This document shows positions 17,977 through 31,007 of a DNA stretch of 64,000 nt, in pieces. The translations under genes were made by a program, and so were the position numbers. Position 1 is the stretch's first letter, and the number at the start of each line of letters is the position of its first letter. This DNA comes from Chitinophaga pinensis (GTDB lineage Bacteria; Pseudomonadota; Gammaproteobacteria; Burkholderiales; Burkholderiaceae_C), in assembly GCA_943326015.2 (NCBI GenBank), contig CALPRQ020000003.1:62001-126000 (forward strand), given 5' to 3'. The notes under the pieces are model-generated. The model was given only the letters and a program-made list of their open reading frames with translations, did no database searches and had not been told where the DNA came from.

Positions 17977-18915
17977 ATGCAGCGACAACTGGCCGCCCTC
18001 TCGCCCGAAAACCTGCACCTGATCGCCACCGTCGCGCGCAGCGGCAGCATGGCGGCGGCCGCGCGCGAGCTCGGACTGGTACCGAGTTCGCTGACCTACC
18101 GGGTGCGCCAGGTCGAGGACGCGCTCGACGTGCTGGTGTTCGACCGCAGCTCGCGGCGCGCCCGCCTGACGCCGGCCGGCAGCGAGCTGCTGCGCGCCGG
18201 CGAACATCTGCTGCGCGAGCTCGATGCGGTCGCGCAACGGGTGCGTCGGGTCGCCACCGGCTGGGAGCCCGAGCTCACGATCGCGGCCGATGCCCTGATC
18301 GCGCGCACCACCTTGTTCGAGCTCTGCGAGGCCTTCTACGCGCTGGGCGCACCGACCCGGCTGCGGCTGCGGGCCGAAACCCTGTCGGGCACCTGGGAGG
18401 CCTTGCTCAACGGCCAGGCCGACCTCGCACTCGGCGTGCCGACCGACCTCGCGCCCAGCGGCGGTCTGAGCCTGGAGGCCATGGGCTCGGTCGAGTTCGT
18501 GTTCGCGGTGGCCCCGCATCACCCGCTCGCGGCAATGCCTGAACCGCTGAGCACCGAGGCCATCCAGGGCCATCGCGCCGTGGCGGCGGCCGACTCCTCG
18601 CAACGCGGACGCGGCGTCACGGTCAACCTGCTGCCGGGCCAGGACGTGCTGACCGTGCCGACCATGCAATACAAGCTCGAGGCGCAGCTGCGCGGCCTGG
18701 GCTGCGGCTGGCTGCCGCTGCCGCTGGCACGGCCCTATCTGGATGCCGGACGCCTGGTGTCCAAGGCGGTGAGGCAGCCGCCCCGCACCCTGCGCGTCGG
18801 CTATGTCTGGCGCAGCGGCAGCGGCGCGCCGGAAGGCCGCGCACTGGGCTGGTGGCTGGAGCAACTGCGCCAGCCCCGGACCCGGACCGCGCTGCTGGAA
18901 AACCACCACCAGTAA
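17977..18915 (+). CDS. LysR-family transcriptional regulator
   Basis: A 312-residue regulator. The N-terminal winged helix-turn-helix includes SGSMAAAARELGLVPSSLTYRVRQVEDAL, followed by FDRSSRRARLTPAG. A substrate-binding-like effector domain fills the rest. It resembles the YafC-type group. Divergence from pirin suggests it controls that gene. A stretch with T-N11-A character lies in the shared 121-base gap but no box is called with confidence. Confidence 0.9.
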   Translation: MQRQLAALSPENLHLIATVARSGSMAAAARELGLVPSSLTYRVRQVEDALDVLVFDRSSRRARLTPAGSELLRAGEHLLRELDAVAQRVRRVATGWEPELTIAADALIARTTLFELCEAFYALGAPTRLRLRAETLSGTWEALLNGQADLALGVPTDLAPSGGLSLEAMGSVEFVFAVAPHHPLAAMPEPLSTEAIQGHRAVAAADSSQRGRGVTVNLLPGQDVLTVPTMQYKLEAQLRGLGCGWLPLPLARPYLDAGRLVSKAVRQPPRTLRVGYVWRSGSGAPEGRALGWWLEQLRQPRTRTALLENHHQ

Positions 18916-18973
18916 GATAGCGGCCGGCTCATCTGGCGCGCTATTCTCCGCGCCTCCCGAACAAGGTCCCAGA

Positions 18974-21766
18974 GTGAAGAACGACCAAGCCCCCTTCGAG
19001 GCAGATCCCGCCAGCCTCACGCTGGCCAAGCCGGACTGGCAACGGCTGTTCGAGCAGGCCCAGTTCGGCCTGTCGGTGAGCTGCGCGCAGACCAACCGCT
19101 TCATCGAGGTCAATGCGAACTTCGCAAGCCAGCATGGCTACCGCCCCGAGGAACTCAGGGGCCAGCCGGTCACTACCGTCTATGCGCCCGAGGAACATGC
19201 CGCGCTCTTCGAGCAACTGCGCGAAATCGACCGCTGCGGACAAGGCCGGTTCGAGAGCGTTCATGTGCGCCAGGACGGCAGCCGCTTTCCCGTGGTGATG
19301 AAGATCACCACGCTGTTCGACGAACAGGGCCGGCCGACGATGCGCATGGCCTACTCGTCCGACATCAGCCAGCGCAAGGCCATCGAGGCCAGGCTCGAAC
19401 TGCTGTCCCAGGTGGTCGAGCAGAGTCCGCAGGCCATCGTCATCACCGATCTCGACTCGCGCATCGAGTACATCAACGAGGCCTTCGTGCGCGACACCGG
19501 CTACAGCCGCGAGGAAGCGATCAACCACAACGCCAACCTGGTCAGCTCGGGCCGCACGCCACCCGAACGCTACATCGAGATGTGGGACGCCCTGTGCGCG
19601 GGCAAGGCCTGCAAGGGCGAGTTCTACAACCGGCGCAAGGACGGCAGCGGGTACACGATCTCGGCCGTGCTCAGCCCGCTGCGCAACGCCAAGGGCGAGA
19701 TCACCCACTACGCCTCGATCAATGACGACATCACCGAGCGCAAGCGCATCGCTGGCGAGCTCGACAAGCACCGCGCGCGCCTGGAGGAGATGGTCGCGCA
19801 GCGCACGCGCGAGCTCAGGCAGGCCAAGCTCGCGGCCGAACGCGCCAACGAGGCCAAGTCCGACTTCCTGACCACGATGAGCCACGAGATGCGCACGCCG
19901 ATGAACGGCGTGGTCGGCTCGGTCGAGGTCCTGACCCAGTCCAAGCTGTCCACCGAACAGCAGGAGCTCGCCGAGACGATCCGGGACTCGGCGCTGGGAC
20001 TGCTGCAGATCATCGACGACATCCTCGACCTCTCCAAGATCGAGGCCGGCCGCATGGAACTCGACCAGGCACCGCTGCAAATCGAGCCGCTCGCCGAGAG
20101 CATCTGCGATGCGCTCGGGCCGATGGCACAGGACCGCAACGTCACGCTCGACCTCTACACCGCACCGAACCTGCCGTTCGAGATCGTCAGCGACATGATG
20201 CGGCTGCGCCAGATCCTCAACAACCTGCTCGGCAACGCGATCAAGTTCTCGGCCAGCTCGCGGCGGCGCGGCCATGTCTCGCTGCGCGTCGAAACCGAGG
20301 GCGGGGACATGCTGAGGCTGCAGGTATCGGACAACGGCATCGGCATCAGCGCCGAGCACCAGGCCCGCCTGTTCCAGCCCTTTACCCAGGCCGAGAGCTC
20401 GACCACGCGCCGCTTCGGTGGCACCGGACTCGGGCTGTCGATCTGCATGCGGCTGGTCACGCTGCTGGGCGGACGCATCACCTTGAGCAGCGAGAAAGGC
20501 CGGGGCACGACCTTCGTCGTCTACCTGCCGCTGCACGTGGCCAGCCGCACGGGCAACGCTGCGCAGGCCACTCCCGATCTGCAAGGGATCACCTGCCTGC
20601 TCGGGACCCGGCAGGCGCAGCGCCAGCAGGACTGGAGCGACTACCTGCGCCACGCCGGTGCCAGCGTGCGGGTGCTCGCCGAGAGCGAGATGGGAACGAT
20701 TCCGGCTCCAGGAAGCGGCCAGGGTACGGCCGTGCTCGTCGTCGACGAAAGCATCGCAGCCGCCGAAACGCTGGCCTGGACCGACGCCAGCCTGCCACTG
20801 GTGCGAGTGGGCGGTGGCAAGGGACGCAACCCGCAGCGCGACGAGGCGGGCCAGGTGCGGCTGGACGGCCAGGCCATGCACCGCCTGGCCTTGCTGCGGG
20901 CAGTCGAACTCGCGCCCAGGCGCCAGCAGCTGGCCGACAGCGCTGGCGTCAACAGACGCCAACCCGAGCCACCAGCGGCAATCCCCGCAGCGTCAACCAA
21001 GCCCAGGCCGCTGATCCTGGTCGCGGAGGACAATGTCATCAACCGCAAGGTGGCCAAGCATCAACTCGACCTGCTCGGCTATGACTGCGATCTGGCCGAG
21101 AACGGCCTGGTGGCGCTGCAGAAATGGCGCGAGAAGGGTCCCGCCTACGCCTTGCTGCTGACCGACCTGCAGATGCCCGAGATGGACGGCAACCAGCTCG
21201 CGGTCACGATCCGTCAGGAGGAAAACCCGCAGTCGCGGCTGCCGATCATCACGCTGAGCGCCAATGTGCTCGACAGGAAAGCCGCGCATTGGCATGAGCT
21301 CGGGGTGGACGACTACCTGAGCAAGCCGGTGCCGCTGGAGTCGCTCGGCGAGAAGCTCGCGCACTGGATCAGGCCCGTCAATGACGCGTCCACGGCTTGC
21401 GGCACCCGCGAGCCCGCCCTGCTCGACGTGAAGGTGCTCGCGAAGCTGGTCGGCGACGACCCCGATCTGATCCAGGAGCTCCTGCACCACTACCGCATCC
21501 TGCTGCAGAAAGCCGCCGGCGAAGTCCGGCGCCATGGCACCGGTGCCGACTGGCATGCCGTCGCGGCCGTGGCGCACAAGCTCAAATCCTCGTCCTACTC
21601 GGTCGGCGCGCTCGCGCTGGGCCAGTGCTGCGAGGCGCTGGAACGGGCCGGCCTGCAAGGTGACGCGCCGGCGGGGCAGCAGGCGCTGAAGGTCTTCGAT
21701 GCGCTGTGGCCACGCGTGTTCGGTGCTCTGGAGCCAGATATTGCGCGTGGGGAGAGCTTGACATGA
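18974..21766 (+). CDS. Hybrid sensor histidine kinase (PAS-PAS-HisKA-HATPase-REC-HPt)
   Basis: A 930-residue soluble hybrid kinase. Two PAS domains (about 20-255) are followed by HisKA with MSHEMRTPMNG (His near 302). HATPase follows with DNGIGIS and GGTGLGLSI (about 453-495). A divergent middle segment leads to a receiver with LILVAEDN and the Asp in LTDLQMPE (about 728). The C-terminal HPt has AHKLKSSS (His near 867). No transmembrane helix is seen, so it is probably cytoplasmic. GTG 18974 is preferred as start, 58 bases after the LysR gene. The stop overlaps the next response regulator (ATGA), its probable partner. The signal is unknown. Confidence 0.9.
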   Translation: MKNDQAPFEADPASLTLAKPDWQRLFEQAQFGLSVSCAQTNRFIEVNANFASQHGYRPEELRGQPVTTVYAPEEHAALFEQLREIDRCGQGRFESVHVRQDGSRFPVVMKITTLFDEQGRPTMRMAYSSDISQRKAIEARLELLSQVVEQSPQAIVITDLDSRIEYINEAFVRDTGYSREEAINHNANLVSSGRTPPERYIEMWDALCAGKACKGEFYNRRKDGSGYTISAVLSPLRNAKGEITHYASINDDITERKRIAGELDKHRARLEEMVAQRTRELRQAKLAAERANEAKSDFLTTMSHEMRTPMNGVVGSVEVLTQSKLSTEQQELAETIRDSALGLLQIIDDILDLSKIEAGRMELDQAPLQIEPLAESICDALGPMAQDRNVTLDLYTAPNLPFEIVSDMMRLRQILNNLLGNAIKFSASSRRRGHVSLRVETEGGDMLRLQVSDNGIGISAEHQARLFQPFTQAESSTTRRFGGTGLGLSICMRLVTLLGGRITLSSEKGRGTTFVVYLPLHVASRTGNAAQATPDLQGITCLLGTRQAQRQQDWSDYLRHAGASVRVLAESEMGTIPAPGSGQGTAVLVVDESIAAAETLAWTDASLPLVRVGGGKGRNPQRDEAGQVRLDGQAMHRLALLRAVELAPRRQQLADSAGVNRRQPEPPAAIPAASTKPRPLILVAEDNVINRKVAKHQLDLLGYDCDLAENGLVALQKWREKGPAYALLLTDLQMPEMDGNQLAVTIRQEENPQSRLPIITLSANVLDRKAAHWHELGVDDYLSKPVPLESLGEKLAHWIRPVNDASTACGTREPALLDVKVLAKLVGDDPDLIQELLHHYRILLQKAAGEVRRHGTGADWHAVAAVAHKLKSSSYSVGALALGQCCEALERAGLQGDAPAGQQALKVFDALWPRVFGALEPDIARGESLT

Positions 21767-22632
21767 ACTCACGCAATGCCACCATCCTCGTCGCCAGCGA
21801 CTCGGTGATCGAGGCCAGGCAGGTCCAGGACCTGCTGCTCGAAGACTTCGACCAGGTCATGGTCTCGGCGCTGCCCGAACACCATGTGCGTGATTTCGAA
21901 CAACACAAGCCCAGCATGCTGGTGCTCGCGTTCAGGGAGCTCGAGCGCGCCGAGAGCTATTACCTGGGGCTGTACCAACGCAGCCGGCTGGCACCGGCGC
22001 TGCCACACCGCACCCTGGTTCTGTGCCACAAGGACGAGGTCAGGCGCTGCTACGAGCTGTGCCGCAAGGAATACTTCGACGACTACGCACTGTTCTGGCC
22101 CGTGGCCTACGACAGATTCCGCCTGCCGATGTCGGTCCTGCTCGCGCTGCGGGCGATGGAAGGACGCCAGGCCGAAGCGGCCCTGACAGCGAGCTACGAC
22201 GGAAAGATCGTGCGGCTGCCGGACCGACCGCCGCTGCTGCTCGCCGATCCGGCTGGCAAGGAGATGCCGCGCAAGACCATCCTGATCGTCGATGACGACG
22301 CCTTCCAATGCAAGCTGCTCGGCAAGCTGCTGGCCGACCTGGACTGCGAGCTGTGCTTCGTGATGACCGGCGAGGAAGTCCTGTCCTGGGTGAGCAAGAC
22401 CCCGCCCAGCCTGATCCTGGTGGACATCATGCTGCCGGGAATCAACGGCTTCGAGGTCACGCACCAGCTCAAGTCCAACCCGGCGCTGGCGCAGATCCCG
22501 GTCATCATGATCACCGGCAACAGCGACCGGCTGGCGGTGGCCAAGAGCCTCAAGGCCGGCGCGATCGACTTCGTCGTCAAGCCCTTCAACCGCGAGATCC
22601 TGCGCAAGAAAGTCGAGAAATTCCTCGACTGA
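21763..22632 (+). CDS. Response regulator with a degenerate and an intact receiver domain
   Basis: A 289-residue protein. The C-terminal half is an intact receiver: TILIVDDD (about 172), phospho-acceptor Asp in LILVDIMLPG (about 219) and Lys in FVVKPF. The N-terminal half has a receiver-like outline (ATILVASDS ... ALFWPVAYDRF). At the phospho-site position it reads SMLVLAFREL, with no Asp, so it is probably a pseudo-receiver. There is no DNA-binding or enzymatic output domain, suggesting protein-protein signalling. It is coupled to the upstream hybrid kinase by ATGA overlap. Confidence 0.85.
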   Translation: MNSRNATILVASDSVIEARQVQDLLLEDFDQVMVSALPEHHVRDFEQHKPSMLVLAFRELERAESYYLGLYQRSRLAPALPHRTLVLCHKDEVRRCYELCRKEYFDDYALFWPVAYDRFRLPMSVLLALRAMEGRQAEAALTASYDGKIVRLPDRPPLLLADPAGKEMPRKTILIVDDDAFQCKLLGKLLADLDCELCFVMTGEEVLSWVSKTPPSLILVDIMLPGINGFEVTHQLKSNPALAQIPVIMITGNSDRLAVAKSLKAGAIDFVVKPFNREILRKKVEKFLD

Positions 22633-22684
22633 AAGCCCTGCCCGCGGCATGCTGTCCTTCAACGCCAACCACTGGAATCACGAC

Positions 22685-23773
22685 ATGAGCAAGTCCTCCC
22701 TCCCCGCCCTTGAATCGGAGCGCCAAGCCCGGCAATGCGCCGTGATCGGAGCCGGCATCGCCGGCGTCAGCTGCGCGCTGCAGCTGGCCCAGGCCGGCTG
22801 GCGCGTGACGCTGCTCGACAAGAGCCGCGGCTGGGGTGGCCGCATGGCCACGCGCAAGACCGAGTTCGGCGGCTTCGACCATGGCGCGCAGTACTTCACG
22901 GTGCGCGACGCCCGTTTCGAGCGCGCGCTGGCGGCGCATTCCGGCCTGGTCCAGCCCTGGGCGCCCGAGACCATGCGCGTGCTCGACCAGGAGGGGCTGG
23001 CACTGGCCCCGTCGCCCGCGCCACTGGAGACCCACTGGGTCGCCACCCCCGGCATGAGCGCGCTGGCGCGGGGGCTGGGCAAGCCACTGGCCGACGGCAG
23101 CCTGGGCGCCAGCGTCCAGCTGGGCACGCGCGTGACCCGCATCGAGCGCGACGCCATCCACCCCGAGCAATGGCAACTGCGCTGCGAGGGGGCCGAGGGC
23201 GCACAGCAGGTGCTGGGCGGCTTCGACCGGGTCGTGCTGGCGGTGCCGCAGCCGCAGGCACTCGACCTGCTGCAGACCTCGCAACTGGCGCCCGCGTTCC
23301 AGCAGGCGATTGCCGGCGTCGAGGTCGCGCCCTGCTGGACGCTGATGCTGGCCTTCCCGCAGGCCATGCAGCCAGGCCTGGACCAGTTTGGCCCGCAGTG
23401 GAACGCCGCCCGCAGCCAGCACCACCGCGTGCGCTGGTTGGCGCGCGAAAGCAGCAAGCCCGGCCGTACCCCCATCGAGCGCTGGACCGTGCAGGCCAGC
23501 CCCGAATGGTCGGCCGAGCATGTGAACGATGACGCCGAGCGCATCAGCGCCAAGCTGCTCAAGGGTTTTGCCGAGATCACCGGCATCCACGCCGAACCCA
23601 GTCACGCGGTCGCGCACCGTTGGCTCTATGCCCAGACCCGCAAACCGCTGGGCCAGCCCTATCTGGCCGATGCCGATCTGGGCCTGGCGCTGTGCGGCGA
23701 CTGGTGCCTGGGCCACCGGGTCGAGGACGGTTTCGTCTCCGGGCTGGAACTGGGCCTGCAGCTGGCGGCATGA
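22685..23773 (+). CDS. Renalase-like NAD(P)/FAD-dependent oxidoreductase
   Basis: About 362 residues. The N-terminal Rossmann motif [20 protein letters not shown], then [14 protein letters not shown] and [15 protein letters not shown], identify the COG3380 group of amine-oxidase-like FAD proteins. The C-terminal [20 protein letters not shown] is the second FAD contact. The substrate is unknown. ATG 22685 places the Rossmann strand at the usual distance; ATG 22649 would add 12 residues and lacks a better ribosome site. It overlaps gluQ by ATGA. Confidence 0.85.
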   Translation: MSKSSLPALESERQARQCAVIGAGIAGVSCALQLAQAGWRVTLLDKSRGWGGRMATRKTEFGGFDHGAQYFTVRDARFERALAAHSGLVQPWAPETMRVLDQEGLALAPSPAPLETHWVATPGMSALARGLGKPLADGSLGASVQLGTRVTRIERDAIHPEQWQLRCEGAEGAQQVLGGFDRVVLAVPQPQALDLLQTSQLAPAFQQAIAGVEVAPCWTLMLAFPQAMQPGLDQFGPQWNAARSQHHRVRWLARESSKPGRTPIERWTVQASPEWSAEHVNDDAERISAKLLKGFAEITGIHAEPSHAVAHRWLYAQTRKPLGQPYLADADLGLALCGDWCLGHRVEDGFVSGLELGLQLAA

Positions 23774-24681
23774 GCGGCTACCGGGGACGCTTCGCGCCCT
23801 CGCCGACCGGCCTGCTGCACGCCGGCTCGCTGGTCGCGGCGCTCGCGAGCTGGCTCGATGCACGCGCCCAGGGTGGGGCCTGGCTGGTGCGGATCGAGGA
23901 TGTCGACCTGCCGCGCTGCCCGCTTGGTGCGGCCGACGAGATCCTGCGCCAGCTGGCCGCCTGTGGCTTGGTCAGCGATGAGATGCCGCTCTGGCAGTCG
24001 CAGCGTGGCAATCGCTACCAGGCCGCACTTGAGCGGCTGATCGAGCGTGGCTGGGCCTACCCCTGCGGCTGCACGCGCAAGGACATCGCGCAGGCGCTGG
24101 CCTTGCGCGGCGACACACGCGCGCGCCACGGCGAGCTGGTCTATCCCGGCAACTGCCGGCCCGCCAACGGCGGGCTCAAGGGAAAGCCAGCGCGCGCCTG
24201 GCGGCTGGACATCGCCACCGTCAGCGCCGATCTGGGCCTGCCCGCCGTGCTGCACTGGAGCGACCGGCGACTCGGCGCGCAGCAGCAGGATGTGGGATCG
24301 GAAGTCGGCGACTTCGTGCTGCGGCGCGCCGACGGGCTCTGGGCCTACCAGCTCGCGGTAGTGGTCGACGATGCCGAGCAGGGCATCACCGATATCGTGC
24401 GCGGCGCGGACCTGGCCGACAACAGCGCGCGCCAGATCCTGCTGCAGCAGGCGCTGGGCTACCCGAGGCCGCGCTATCTGCACACGCCGCTGGTCTGTGG
24501 CGCCAACGGCGAAAAACTCTCGAAGCAGAATGGCGCGGCGGCCGTGGACCTGTCCGATCCGCTGGCCGCGCTGGAGGCGGCGGCAGGCTTGCTGGGCCTG
24601 TCGGCGCGGGCCGGAGCGACCCGTCAGTCACTTGAGCGTTGGACCCGGGAATGGGCGGGTCTCTACAATTCCGTTCCGTGA
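23770..24681 (+). CDS. gluQ: Glutamyl-Q tRNA(Asp) synthetase
   Basis: A 303-residue truncated GluRS catalytic core that attaches glutamate to queuosine at the wobble base of tRNA(Asp) without needing tRNA for activation. The class I motif is [16 protein letters not shown]. The zinc site is YPCGCTRKD with a later cysteine in YPGNCRP. The KMSKS-type motif is EKLSKQNGA. The anticodon-binding domain of GluRS is absent, as expected. It starts in ATGA overlap with the upstream FAD gene and ends in overlap with trmB. Confidence 0.94.
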   Translation: MSGYRGRFAPSPTGLLHAGSLVAALASWLDARAQGGAWLVRIEDVDLPRCPLGAADEILRQLAACGLVSDEMPLWQSQRGNRYQAALERLIERGWAYPCGCTRKDIAQALALRGDTRARHGELVYPGNCRPANGGLKGKPARAWRLDIATVSADLGLPAVLHWSDRRLGAQQQDVGSEVGDFVLRRADGLWAYQLAVVVDDAEQGITDIVRGADLADNSARQILLQQALGYPRPRYLHTPLVCGANGEKLSKQNGAAAVDLSDPLAALEAAAGLLGLSARAGATRQSLERWTREWAGLYNSVP

Positions 24682-25457
24682 ACACCGAAAACAACGCCTC
24701 CCCCACCGACCTGCCGACCGCCGACGCTCAAGCGAGCGAGAGCGGCGCCCAGGCACCGGCCCATGTGGCCCACCCCAAGACCATCAAGAGCTACGTCAAG
24801 CGCGCCGGCCGCACCACGACCGGCCAGGCCAAGGCCTTCGAGGACCTGGGTCCCAGGTTCCTGCTCAAGTACACCGCGCAGCCGCTCGATGCCCAGGCCG
24901 CCTTCGGCCGCCCGGGCCAGCTGATCCTGGAGATCGGCTTCGGCATGGGCGAGGCGACCGCGCATATCGCGCGCGTGCGCCCGGACGACAACTTCCTGTG
25001 CTGCGAGGTGCACGAGCCCGGCGTCGGCGCGCTGCTCAAGCGCATCGGCGAACAGGAGCTCGGCAATATCCGCATCCTGCAGCATGACGCGGTCGAGGTG
25101 ATCGACCAGATGCTGACCGAGGGCTGCCTGGACGGCATCCACATCTTCTTCCCCGATCCCTGGCACAAGAAGAAGCACAACAAGCGCCGCCTGATCCAGT
25201 CGCCCTTCGTCGCCAAGCTGGTGGGCCGGCTCAAACCTGGCGGCTACCTGCACTGCGCGACCGACTGGCAGCCCTATGCCGAGCAGATGCTCGAAGTGCT
25301 GAGCGCCGAGCCGCAACTGGCCAATACGGCCCAGGACGCCGGCCTGCAAGGCTATGCGCCCAAGCCCGACTACCGCCCGCTGACCAAGTTCGAGAACCGC
25401 GGCCTGCGGCTGGGCCATGGCGTCTGGGACCTGGTGTTCCGTCGCGTCGCCGCCTGA
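24678..25457 (+). CDS. trmB: tRNA (guanine-N7)-methyltransferase
   Basis: A 259-residue SAM-dependent enzyme that methylates G46 of tRNA. SAM motif I is [17 protein letters not shown]. The family signature [19 protein letters not shown] is intact, and the C-terminal [17 protein letters not shown] is typical. Start GTG 24678 overlaps the gluQ stop (GTGA) and gives a 50-residue polar leader before the fold. It is followed after 19 bases by ribD. Confidence 0.95.
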   Translation: MNTENNASPTDLPTADAQASESGAQAPAHVAHPKTIKSYVKRAGRTTTGQAKAFEDLGPRFLLKYTAQPLDAQAAFGRPGQLILEIGFGMGEATAHIARVRPDDNFLCCEVHEPGVGALLKRIGEQELGNIRILQHDAVEVIDQMLTEGCLDGIHIFFPDPWHKKKHNKRRLIQSPFVAKLVGRLKPGGYLHCATDWQPYAEQMLEVLSAEPQLANTAQDAGLQGYAPKPDYRPLTKFENRGLRLGHGVWDLVFRRVAA

Positions 25458-25476
25458 TGCGGCTGGATTCCGCGCG

Positions 25477-26658
25477 ATGAACGACACCCCAACCCTGAGC
25501 AGTCTGGGCGAGCTGGGCGACCTGCTGGCCCTCGACGCGCTGGCCGCGCAGGCCACCGGCCTGTCCGAGCCCAATCCGCGCGTCGCCTGCCGGCTGCTGC
25601 TGGCCGATGGCCGGGTTTTCGAGGGCCATACCCAGCAGGCCGGCGGCCCGCATGCCGAGGTGATGGCGCTGCGCGCCGCGCAGGCAGCCGGCGCCGACAC
25701 CCAAGGCGCGACCGCCATCGTGACGCTGGAGCCCTGCAGCCACCACGGCCGCACCCCGCCCTGCTGCGACGCGCTGATCGCGGCCGGCGTGGCACGGGTG
25801 ATCGTCGCGCTGGCGGACCCGAATCCGCTGGTCGGCGGCCAAGGCATCGCACGGCTGCGCGCCGCCGGGATCGCAGTCGAACTGCTGCCGACCGAGCACC
25901 CGCTGGCCGTCGCCAGCCGCGAACGCAACATCGGCTTCCTGAGCCGGATGGTGCGTGGCCTGCCCTGGGTGCGCATGAAGATGGCGGCCTCGCTCGACGG
26001 CACCACCGCGCTGGCCAACGGCGCGAGCCAGTGGATCACCGCCGAAGCCGCACGCCGCGACGGCCATGGCTGGCGCAAGCGCGCCGGCGCGATCCTGACC
26101 GGCATCGGCACCGTGCTGGAGGACGACCCGCGCCTGGATGTGCGGCTGGTCGAGACCGCGCATCAGCCGCTGCGCGTGGTGGTCGATTCCAGGCTCGAGA
26201 TCGCGCTGGACGCCAGGATCATCGCGCCACCCGGCGAACTGCTGGTCTACACCGCCTGCGACCCTGAGGCGACCCGGGACAAACGCGCCGCACTGGCTGA
26301 GCGGGGCGTGACCGTCATCGACTGTCCCGGCCCGCTGCGACCCGGCTCGCAGGCCAAGGTCGATCTGCCCGGTCTGCTGCAGGATCTGGCAAGACGCGGT
26401 GTCAACGAGCTGCATGTCGAGGCCGGCCACAAGCTCAACGGCAGCCTGCTGCGCGAGGGCCTGGTCGACGAGCTGCTGCTGTATCTGGCGCCCAGGCTGC
26501 TTGGCCCCGGCATGGGGCTGGCGAACATCGGCCCGCTGACCGAGCTGGCGCAAGGCACCGAGCTCGAATTCGTCGAGGCGACGCCGGTCGGCCGCGACCT
26601 GCGCGTGCGCGCCCGCGTACCGGGCCGCTTCGACGGGCCGGATTCGACGCAGCACTGA
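25477..26658 (+). CDS. ribD: Bifunctional riboflavin deaminase/reductase RibD
   Basis: A 393-residue enzyme for the second and third steps of the riboflavin pathway. The N-terminal cytidine-deaminase-like zinc site is HAEVMAL with PCSHHGRTPPCCDAL. The C-terminal DHFR-like reductase has MKMAASLDGTTALANGASQWIT and GIGTVLEDDPRLDVR. It stands apart from the ribE-ribBA-ribH cluster by about 18 kb, grouped with tRNA modification genes. ATG 25477 is chosen by fold position. Confidence 0.95.
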   Translation: MNDTPTLSSLGELGDLLALDALAAQATGLSEPNPRVACRLLLADGRVFEGHTQQAGGPHAEVMALRAAQAAGADTQGATAIVTLEPCSHHGRTPPCCDALIAAGVARVIVALADPNPLVGGQGIARLRAAGIAVELLPTEHPLAVASRERNIGFLSRMVRGLPWVRMKMAASLDGTTALANGASQWITAEAARRDGHGWRKRAGAILTGIGTVLEDDPRLDVRLVETAHQPLRVVVDSRLEIALDARIIAPPGELLVYTACDPEATRDKRAALAERGVTVIDCPGPLRPGSQAKVDLPGLLQDLARRGVNELHVEAGHKLNGSLLREGLVDELLLYLAPRLLGPGMGLANIGPLTELAQGTELEFVEATPVGRDLRVRARVPGRFDGPDSTQH

Positions 26659-26699
26659 AAGCCTGCCCACCGCCTGCAACGCCTCCTGACGCTACACCC

Positions 26700-27638
26700 A
26701 TGGCCCATGTCCCGAAGAACCCCGCGATCGCGATGCGCGACGGCGTCTCGCCGAGCTGCGTCGCGCTGCCGCGCATGAAGGCGCCGCCCTGGCCGACCCT
26801 GCTCGACTACCTGACCGAACGGCTGGCAGCGGTCAGCCGGGCCGAATGGCAGCAGCGCATGGAGGCCGGCGAGGTCGTGGGCGAAGACGGCCAGCCGCTG
26901 AGCGCCTCCCAGCCCTACGAGAACGGCGCGCGCGCCTACTACTGGCGCAGCCTGCCCGACGAGCCTGAGATCCCGTATTACGAGTCGGTGGTGTTCCAGG
27001 ATGACTACCTGGTCGTGGCCGACAAGCCGCATTTCCTGCCGGTGACGCCGGGCGGACGCTATGTGCAGCAGACCCTGCTGGTGCGGCTCAAGAAGGCGCT
27101 CGGCCTGCCCAACCTGAGCCCGCTGCACCGGATCGACCGCGAGACCGCCGGCCTGGTGGTCTTCAGCGTACGGCCGCAGGACCGCGACGCCTACCAGCGC
27201 CTGTTCCGCGAGCGCCTGATCGACAAGACCTACGAGGCGATCGCCCCTGCCTGCGATCGGCCGGACTGGCCGCATGTCCGGCGCAGCCATATCCTGGAAC
27301 AGGAGGACGCCTTCTACAAGATGCGCGAGGCGCTACCGCACGAGGGATTGAGCAACAACAGCGAGACGCAGATCGAGCCGATCGAGCAGCGCGGCGCCTG
27401 GGCGCGTTACCGCCTATCGCCGGTGACAGGCAAGCGGCACCAGCTGCGGGTGCACATGAACGCGCTCGGGCTGCCGCTGCTGGGCGACCAGTTCTACCCG
27501 CGGGTATTGCGCCGACCGGGCGAACGGGAAGACTACGCCGAACCGCTGCGCCTGCTGGCGCGGGCGATGGCGTTCGACGATCCCGTCACGGGCCAGCGCA
27601 GGCAATTCGAGAGCCGGCTCGAACTCGGCTGGCCCTGA
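26700..27638 (+). CDS. RluA-family pseudouridine synthase
   Basis: A 312-residue synthase with the catalytic motif HRIDRETAG (Asp of the RluA family), GKRHQLRVHM and LLGDQFYP. An N-terminal S4-like segment (LLDYLTERLAAVSRAEWQQRMEAGEVV) precedes the catalytic core. The exact site (23S rRNA or tRNA) cannot be read; it resembles RluA/RluC-like stand-alone enzymes. It ends nine bases before the convergent small winged-helix gene. Confidence 0.9.
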   Translation: MAHVPKNPAIAMRDGVSPSCVALPRMKAPPWPTLLDYLTERLAAVSRAEWQQRMEAGEVVGEDGQPLSASQPYENGARAYYWRSLPDEPEIPYYESVVFQDDYLVVADKPHFLPVTPGGRYVQQTLLVRLKKALGLPNLSPLHRIDRETAGLVVFSVRPQDRDAYQRLFRERLIDKTYEAIAPACDRPDWPHVRRSHILEQEDAFYKMREALPHEGLSNNSETQIEPIEQRGAWARYRLSPVTGKRHQLRVHMNALGLPLLGDQFYPRVLRRPGEREDYAEPLRLLARAMAFDDPVTGQRRQFESRLELGWP

Positions 27639-27647
27639 GCGCCCGCC

Positions 27648-27977
27648 TCAACGCTGGGCTTCCAGCATGCAGCGGCCCATGCGGGAGAAATAGTCCTCGG
27701 TCTGGCTGGTGGCCTGGACATATTTGATCCGGCTGTCCACCAGGTCCGGGTCCAGCTCGATCAGGCCCTTGAGGCGCAGCGTCTTGAGGCGCCGGTGCAC
27801 GGTGCTGGGCGAGATGCTCGGGAACATGTGCATCGCCTCCATCACGGTAATGCGCTTGCCCGCATGCCAGGCCACGGCCATGGCATTGAGCATGCGCTCC
27901 TCGACCGCGTCCATGACGGGGAATCCCGGCGTCTGGCGCAAGGCCTCGACGAGGCTCAGAAAACGTTGGTAACTCAT
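27648..27977 (-). CDS. Small winged-helix DNA-binding protein
   Basis: A 109-residue protein with a helix-turn-helix or winged-helix core (ITVMEAMHMFPSISPSTVHRRLKTLRLKGLIEL), resembling MarR/Lrp-type N-terminal domains without an effector domain. ATG 27977 has a strong AGGAGG 11 bases upstream; the in-frame extension to 28292 lacks such support. Targets are unknown. It reads away from alaS. Confidence 0.75.
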   Translation of the reverse strand: MSYQRFLSLVEALRQTPGFPVMDAVEERMLNAMAVAWHAGKRITVMEAMHMFPSISPSTVHRRLKTLRLKGLIELDPDLVDSRIKYVQATSQTEDYFSRMGRCMLEAQR

Positions 27978-28107
27978 GGTGTTCACTCCTCCTGGACAGA
28001 TCGGGCTGGATTTCGGTACGCTTTTTGCGCCTCGACCATTTGTCAGCGATTTGAACAGGATAACAAGGAAAAGTTCATCGTGCACGAAAAATCGTAAGCA
28101 CAAGTGA

Positions 28108-28163
28108 AGAGAGGCGCCCACGGCACCTCTCTGCTGGTCAAACCGGCAGGCCCTGACGGGCCT
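28108..28163 (-). terminator. Probable termination region downstream of alaS
   Basis: Two adjacent stem-loops follow the alaS stop: AGGCCC/GGGCCT with loop TGAC (28148-28163) and a 7-bp stem AGAGAGG/CCTCTCT (28108-28114/28126-28132). Neither is followed by a strong T-tract, so the assignment is moderate. Confidence 0.5.
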
Positions 28164-28167
28164 TGGC

Positions 28168-30804
<2,637 letters not shown>

Positions 30805-31007
30805 GGTCGGCAGCGCCAGCGGCGCGTCGCGGAGTGGAGGTTGATCGACAAAGGCTGCCGGCCGGAGCCGGTAGCGAACTCTTCATTTTAAGGCCGGGCG
30901 CGCATCGTTCGAGCAATCCCCCCCGCCGGCGCCGGCTAGGCCGTCGGCTAACATATGAAGCAGACCGGCGCCCGCCGCTGCGGCGGCCCGCCACCACCGG
31001 ACATTCC

